NCBI RefSeq assembly: GCF_902498785.1
Contig: NZ_LR701494.1
Location: 186,001 to 250,000 of the forward strand
DNA: 64,000 nt
Direction: 5' to 3'
DNA from: Sphingomonas sp. EC-HK361
GTDB taxonomy: Bacteria > Pseudomonadota > Alphaproteobacteria > Sphingomonadales > Sphingomonadaceae
The notes beneath the pieces are model-generated. The model saw only the letters and a list, made by a program, of their open reading frames with translations, did not search any database and was not told the origin of the DNA. The position numbers and the translations under genes were made by a program. Position 1 is the stretch's first letter; every line of letters begins with the position of its first letter. Positions 61,676 through 64,000 of this stretch are shown here, piece after piece.

Positions 61676-62851
61676 TCAGCCGAACAAGCCGGTCAGGCCA
61701 GCCCAGGCGCGACCGAAGAAACCGGCCTCGCCGACATCCTTTTCGGCGACCAGCGGCAGTGTCTGCTGTGGCAGGCCGGGCGAGGTGATGACGAGATCGG
61801 CGACATGCGTGCCGGCCTTGATCGGTGCCTTGATCGGACCCTGATAGACGACCTTGCCCTGCATCTGCGGGGTCATGCCCGCGGGCAGCGTGACGGTGAG
61901 GTTGCGCGGGGCGACGAGCCCGACGGTCGAGGCATCGCCCAGCTGAACGGCGGCGTCGGCGACCTTGCGACCCTGCTTCACGACGGGCTTCGCCTGCCAA
62001 GCGCGAAAACCCCATTCCATGAAGCGCACCGAATCGTTCACGCGCTGGTTCCAGCTCGTCATGCCTGCCAGCACCATCACGAGGCGGCGACCATTCTGTT
62101 CGGCCGAGCCGGTAAAGCCGTAGCCGGCCTCTTCGGTATGTCCGGTCTTCAGGCCATCGGCGCCAGCGACCCGTCCGAGCAGCGGATCACGGTTCGCTTG
62201 GGTGATCGCATCGCCCGAGCCGAGCGTCTTGCCCCAGGTAAAGTCAGGGCGCGAATAGAACTGCTTGTAGAGCTTGGGATAATCCTCGATCGTGCGGGCA
62301 GCGAGCGTGCCGAGATCGCGCGCCGACACATAGGTCACGCCGTTGTCGGGCCAGCCGTTCGCGGTACCGAAATTGCTGTTCGTCAGCTTCAGCTTGTCGC
62401 GCATCTGGTTCATGCGATCGACGAACGCCGCCTCGGTCCCCGAGATTCCTTCCGCCAGCACGATGCACGCGTCGTTCCCCGACAGCGTGACGATGCCGTA
62501 GAGCAGATTTGCGACGCTGACCTTCTCGCCAGACGACAGGAACATCGTCGATCCCTGCGCATGCCACTTCTTCCACGTGTCGGGCTGCATCGTGAATTCG
62601 GTATCGAGCTTCAACTCGCCCTTCGCGACCATGTCGAACGCGACATAGACGGTCATCATCTTCGCCATCGACGCCGGCGGCATGCGGCGGTCGGCATCAC
62701 GCTCGAACAGCACCGCGCCTGACGAAAGGTCGGTCATGTAGGCGACCGGCGCTTCGGTCTGGAACTGCGGCGCAGGCGCCGCAGCCGTCGAGGGATAGGC
62801 GCCAACGATGGCAACGAGCGGGAGGGCGAGCGCGGCGGCAATTCTGGTCAT
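61676..62851 (-). CDS. dacC: D-alanyl-D-alanine carboxypeptidase (PBP5/DacC type)
   Basis: 391 residues from ATG 62851, with a signal peptide ending near AYPSTAAA. Penicillin-binding motifs: SMAKMMTVY (SxxK), SGNDA (SxN) and KTGHTEEAG (KTG). The C-terminal domain and a final amphipathic stretch (FFGRAWAGLTGLFG) would attach it to the inner membrane. It trims the terminal D-Ala of muropeptides. rlpA lies just upstream. Confidence 0.95.
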   Translation of the reverse strand: MTRIAAALALPLVAIVGAYPSTAAAPAPQFQTEAPVAYMTDLSSGAVLFERDADRRMPPASMAKMMTVYVAFDMVAKGELKLDTEFTMQPDTWKKWHAQGSTMFLSSGEKVSVANLLYGIVTLSGNDACIVLAEGISGTEAAFVDRMNQMRDKLKLTNSNFGTANGWPDNGVTYVSARDLGTLAARTIEDYPKLYKQFYSRPDFTWGKTLGSGDAITQANRDPLLGRVAGADGLKTGHTEEAGYGFTGSAEQNGRRLVMVLAGMTSWNQRVNDSVRFMEWGFRAWQAKPVVKQGRKVADAAVQLGDASTVGLVAPRNLTVTLPAGMTPQMQGKVVYQGPIKAPIKAGTHVADLVITSPGLPQQTLPLVAEKDVGEAGFFGRAWAGLTGLFG

Positions 62852-62875
62852 GGGAGAAACAAATCCGTTCGAAAG

Positions 62876-63616
62876 TCAGTCGAAAGCAACGATGCGGGCA
62901 TCGCCATAGCCGCGTGCCGCCGCGGCGTCACGTGCGCGTTGCGCGGCGCGACCGCCCGTGAAGGGGCCGGTTTCCACGCGCCAAAGTCCGTCATCGCTGA
63001 CGGCTTGGCCGTGGAGCGAGTCCGCAAGTGCCTTTGCGCGGACCTTGTTCGAAAAGGTCGCGACGCGAACGGTGTATCGCGCATCCTCGACCAGCACGGG
63101 CTGCAGCGGCATCGCAGCGGGGATTGCTCCGGGTCGGTCGCCGGAGCGATAGCGCTTCAACGCGGCGAGGAGTTCGGGCGAAGCGTCGAGGCGCAGCGTC
63201 GCGCTGCCCTTGCGCTGAGCGGCGATCTCATCGGCGCGTGGCTGCACCGCGCGAATCCGCACCAGCGCCTTCGGATTGCGATCGATGCCGAGCATTTGCG
63301 CCGCCCGGCGCGACAGATCGATCTCACGGTCGCGCCGGCCGGGTCCACGATCGTTCACCAGCACCAGCAGCGTCCGGCCGGTATCGAGCGCGGTCACCTC
63401 GACATAGGAGTTGAGCGGCAGCGTCCGGTGGGCAGCGGTGACCGCGGACGGATCGAACGGCGTGCCTGACGCGGTCCTCGCGCCTTTGAGCTCCTCGCCA
63501 TACCAGGTGGCAACGCCCACCCGGTCGAACGACACAGCGGTCGGCGCAGCCATCGCCGTGCCGCCGGCGATCGAGGCCCACAGCGCGAGGGCGAGCATCT
63601 CAGCCAGCGATCGCAT
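62876..63616 (-). CDS. rlpA: RlpA-type septal lytic transglycosylase with SPOR domain
   Basis: 246 residues from ATG 63616. A signal peptide (to about GTAMAAP) lacks a lipobox Cys, unlike E. coli RlpA, so the protein is probably soluble in the periplasm. The double-psi beta-barrel has [21 protein letters not shown] and [17 protein letters not shown] with the catalytic Asp. The C-terminal SPOR domain ([19 protein letters not shown]) targets denuded glycan at the septum. Confidence 0.92.
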   Translation of the reverse strand: MRSLAEMLALALWASIAGGTAMAAPTAVSFDRVGVATWYGEELKGARTASGTPFDPSAVTAAHRTLPLNSYVEVTALDTGRTLLVLVNDRGPGRRDREIDLSRRAAQMLGIDRNPKALVRIRAVQPRADEIAAQRKGSATLRLDASPELLAALKRYRSGDRPGAIPAAMPLQPVLVEDARYTVRVATFSNKVRAKALADSLHGQAVSDDGLWRVETGPFTGGRAAQRARDAAAARGYGDARIVAFD

Positions 63617-64000
63617 CGGCTAGCAACCCTACTGAAAGTGCATAGAAATTCGAGCAATTGTAATCGAGGATGACGCGGTAGTTGCTGGTCAGCAGATACG
63701 CGGTCTTGCCGGGGCCGTCCGCCTCCAGCAGCGTCGCCATCACGCTATCGCCCGGCCAGCGCCCGTCCCGCGGCCGGATGCCGAGCGCACGCCATTCGGC
63801 CATCGTCCGCCAGCCACTATGTCGCTCGAACACGCGTGGGCAGCGCGGCGAGACCATGCGGTTCGTCACTTCGGACCGGTTGAAGCTGGCGGGCACATCG
63901 ACGGCGACGCCCCATGGCTGGCCTGGCCGCCAGCCGGCGTTGACGAAATAGTTCGCGATCGAAGCCAGCGTGTCGGCGGGGCTGTTCCAGATATCGGCGC
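63600..64000 (-). CDS. MltB-type lytic murein transglycosylase (5' end outside window)
   Basis: The C-terminal 132 codons. The reading includes [35 protein letters not shown] and [19 protein letters not shown], all characteristic of the MltB family C-terminus. The catalytic Glu lies outside the window. Its last 17 bases overlap the rlpA start, so two glycan-cutting enzymes and dacC are coupled. Confidence 0.9.
   Translation of the reverse strand, partial: ADIWNSPADTLASIANYFVNAGWRPGQPWGVAVDVPASFNRSEVTNRMVSPRCPRVFERHSGWRTMAEWRALGIRPRDGRWPGDSVMATLLEADGPGKTAYLLTSNYRVILDYNCSNFYALSVGLLADAIAG

Overview
The window looks like a stretch of core chromosome from a sphingomonad (order Sphingomonadales, Alphaproteobacteria). 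It is GC-rich, has no insertion sequence, prophage or CRISPR array, and carries gene families and neighbourhoods typical of Sphingomonas relatives: a tandem-duplicated Hfq next to hflX, the run yqeY-dnaG-rpoD, an HWE/HisKA_2-type kinase, a DUF3618/holin-like stress cluster, and DUF4170. The assignment rests on reading the proteins, not on a database search.

Layout. 1-3.1 kb: the start of an Lrp/AsnC regulator, a divergent degenerate histidine kinase and a polysaccharide deacetylase. 3.1-4.3 kb: tRNA-Ile2 and tRNA-Pro facing each other across a nest of hairpins, then two tandem small lipoproteins. 4.4-9.6 kb: a secreted M28 peptidase, ettA, a GAF histidine kinase and a NYN/LOTUS protein. 9.7-12.4 kb: tRNA-Met and the rimO-mobA-fdhD operon, whose last gene runs antisense into the tRNA. 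12.5-19.7 kb: a stress-type small protein, a CoxE-like VWA protein and its likely MoxR partner, a CHAP protein with a good CtrA site, a methyltransferase, a DUF817 protein, and an apparent Phd/YefM-PAS fusion regulator. 20-24.5 kb: rpoD, dnaG, yqeY. 24.6-31.5 kb: carA, a small AT-richer gene, carB, greA, a rhomboid protease and an APH(3')-like kinase in one direction. 31.5-33.4 kb: DUF4170 and a four-gene membrane/stress cluster. 33.5-45.2 kb: eno, ftsB, an alpha/beta hydrolase, an MFS pump, a prolyl oligopeptidase, a glycine-zipper protein, katE and uvrD/pcrA. 45.3-53.6 kb: a GFA protein, a PiT phosphate transporter with a Pho box, an MHS transporter, rsmD, a pseudouridine synthase, a response regulator, a Rieske oxygenase and an AmpG-like permease. 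53.7-64 kb: hfq, hflX, mazG and a long minus-strand operon (mltB-like, rlpA, dacC, tmk, holB, metG, tatD, MBL hydrolase, aspartic protease).

Functionally the window is mostly housekeeping: transcription and replication initiation, pyrimidine/arginine precursor synthesis, tRNA charging, ribosome and rRNA modification, peptidoglycan remodelling, and stress defence. The most unusual points are: (1) palindromic repeat sequence apparently absorbed in frame into the domain linkers of both carA and carB, with an AT-richer small gene wedged between them; (2) a double-Sm Hfq whose two halves differ at RNA-contact positions; (3) a predicted one-component regulator joining a Phd/YefM-like DNA-binding domain to PAS domains; (4) several recognisable control sites (Pho box, CtrA box, two identical-pattern EcfG-like promoters, a terminator-like hairpin touching a start codon).
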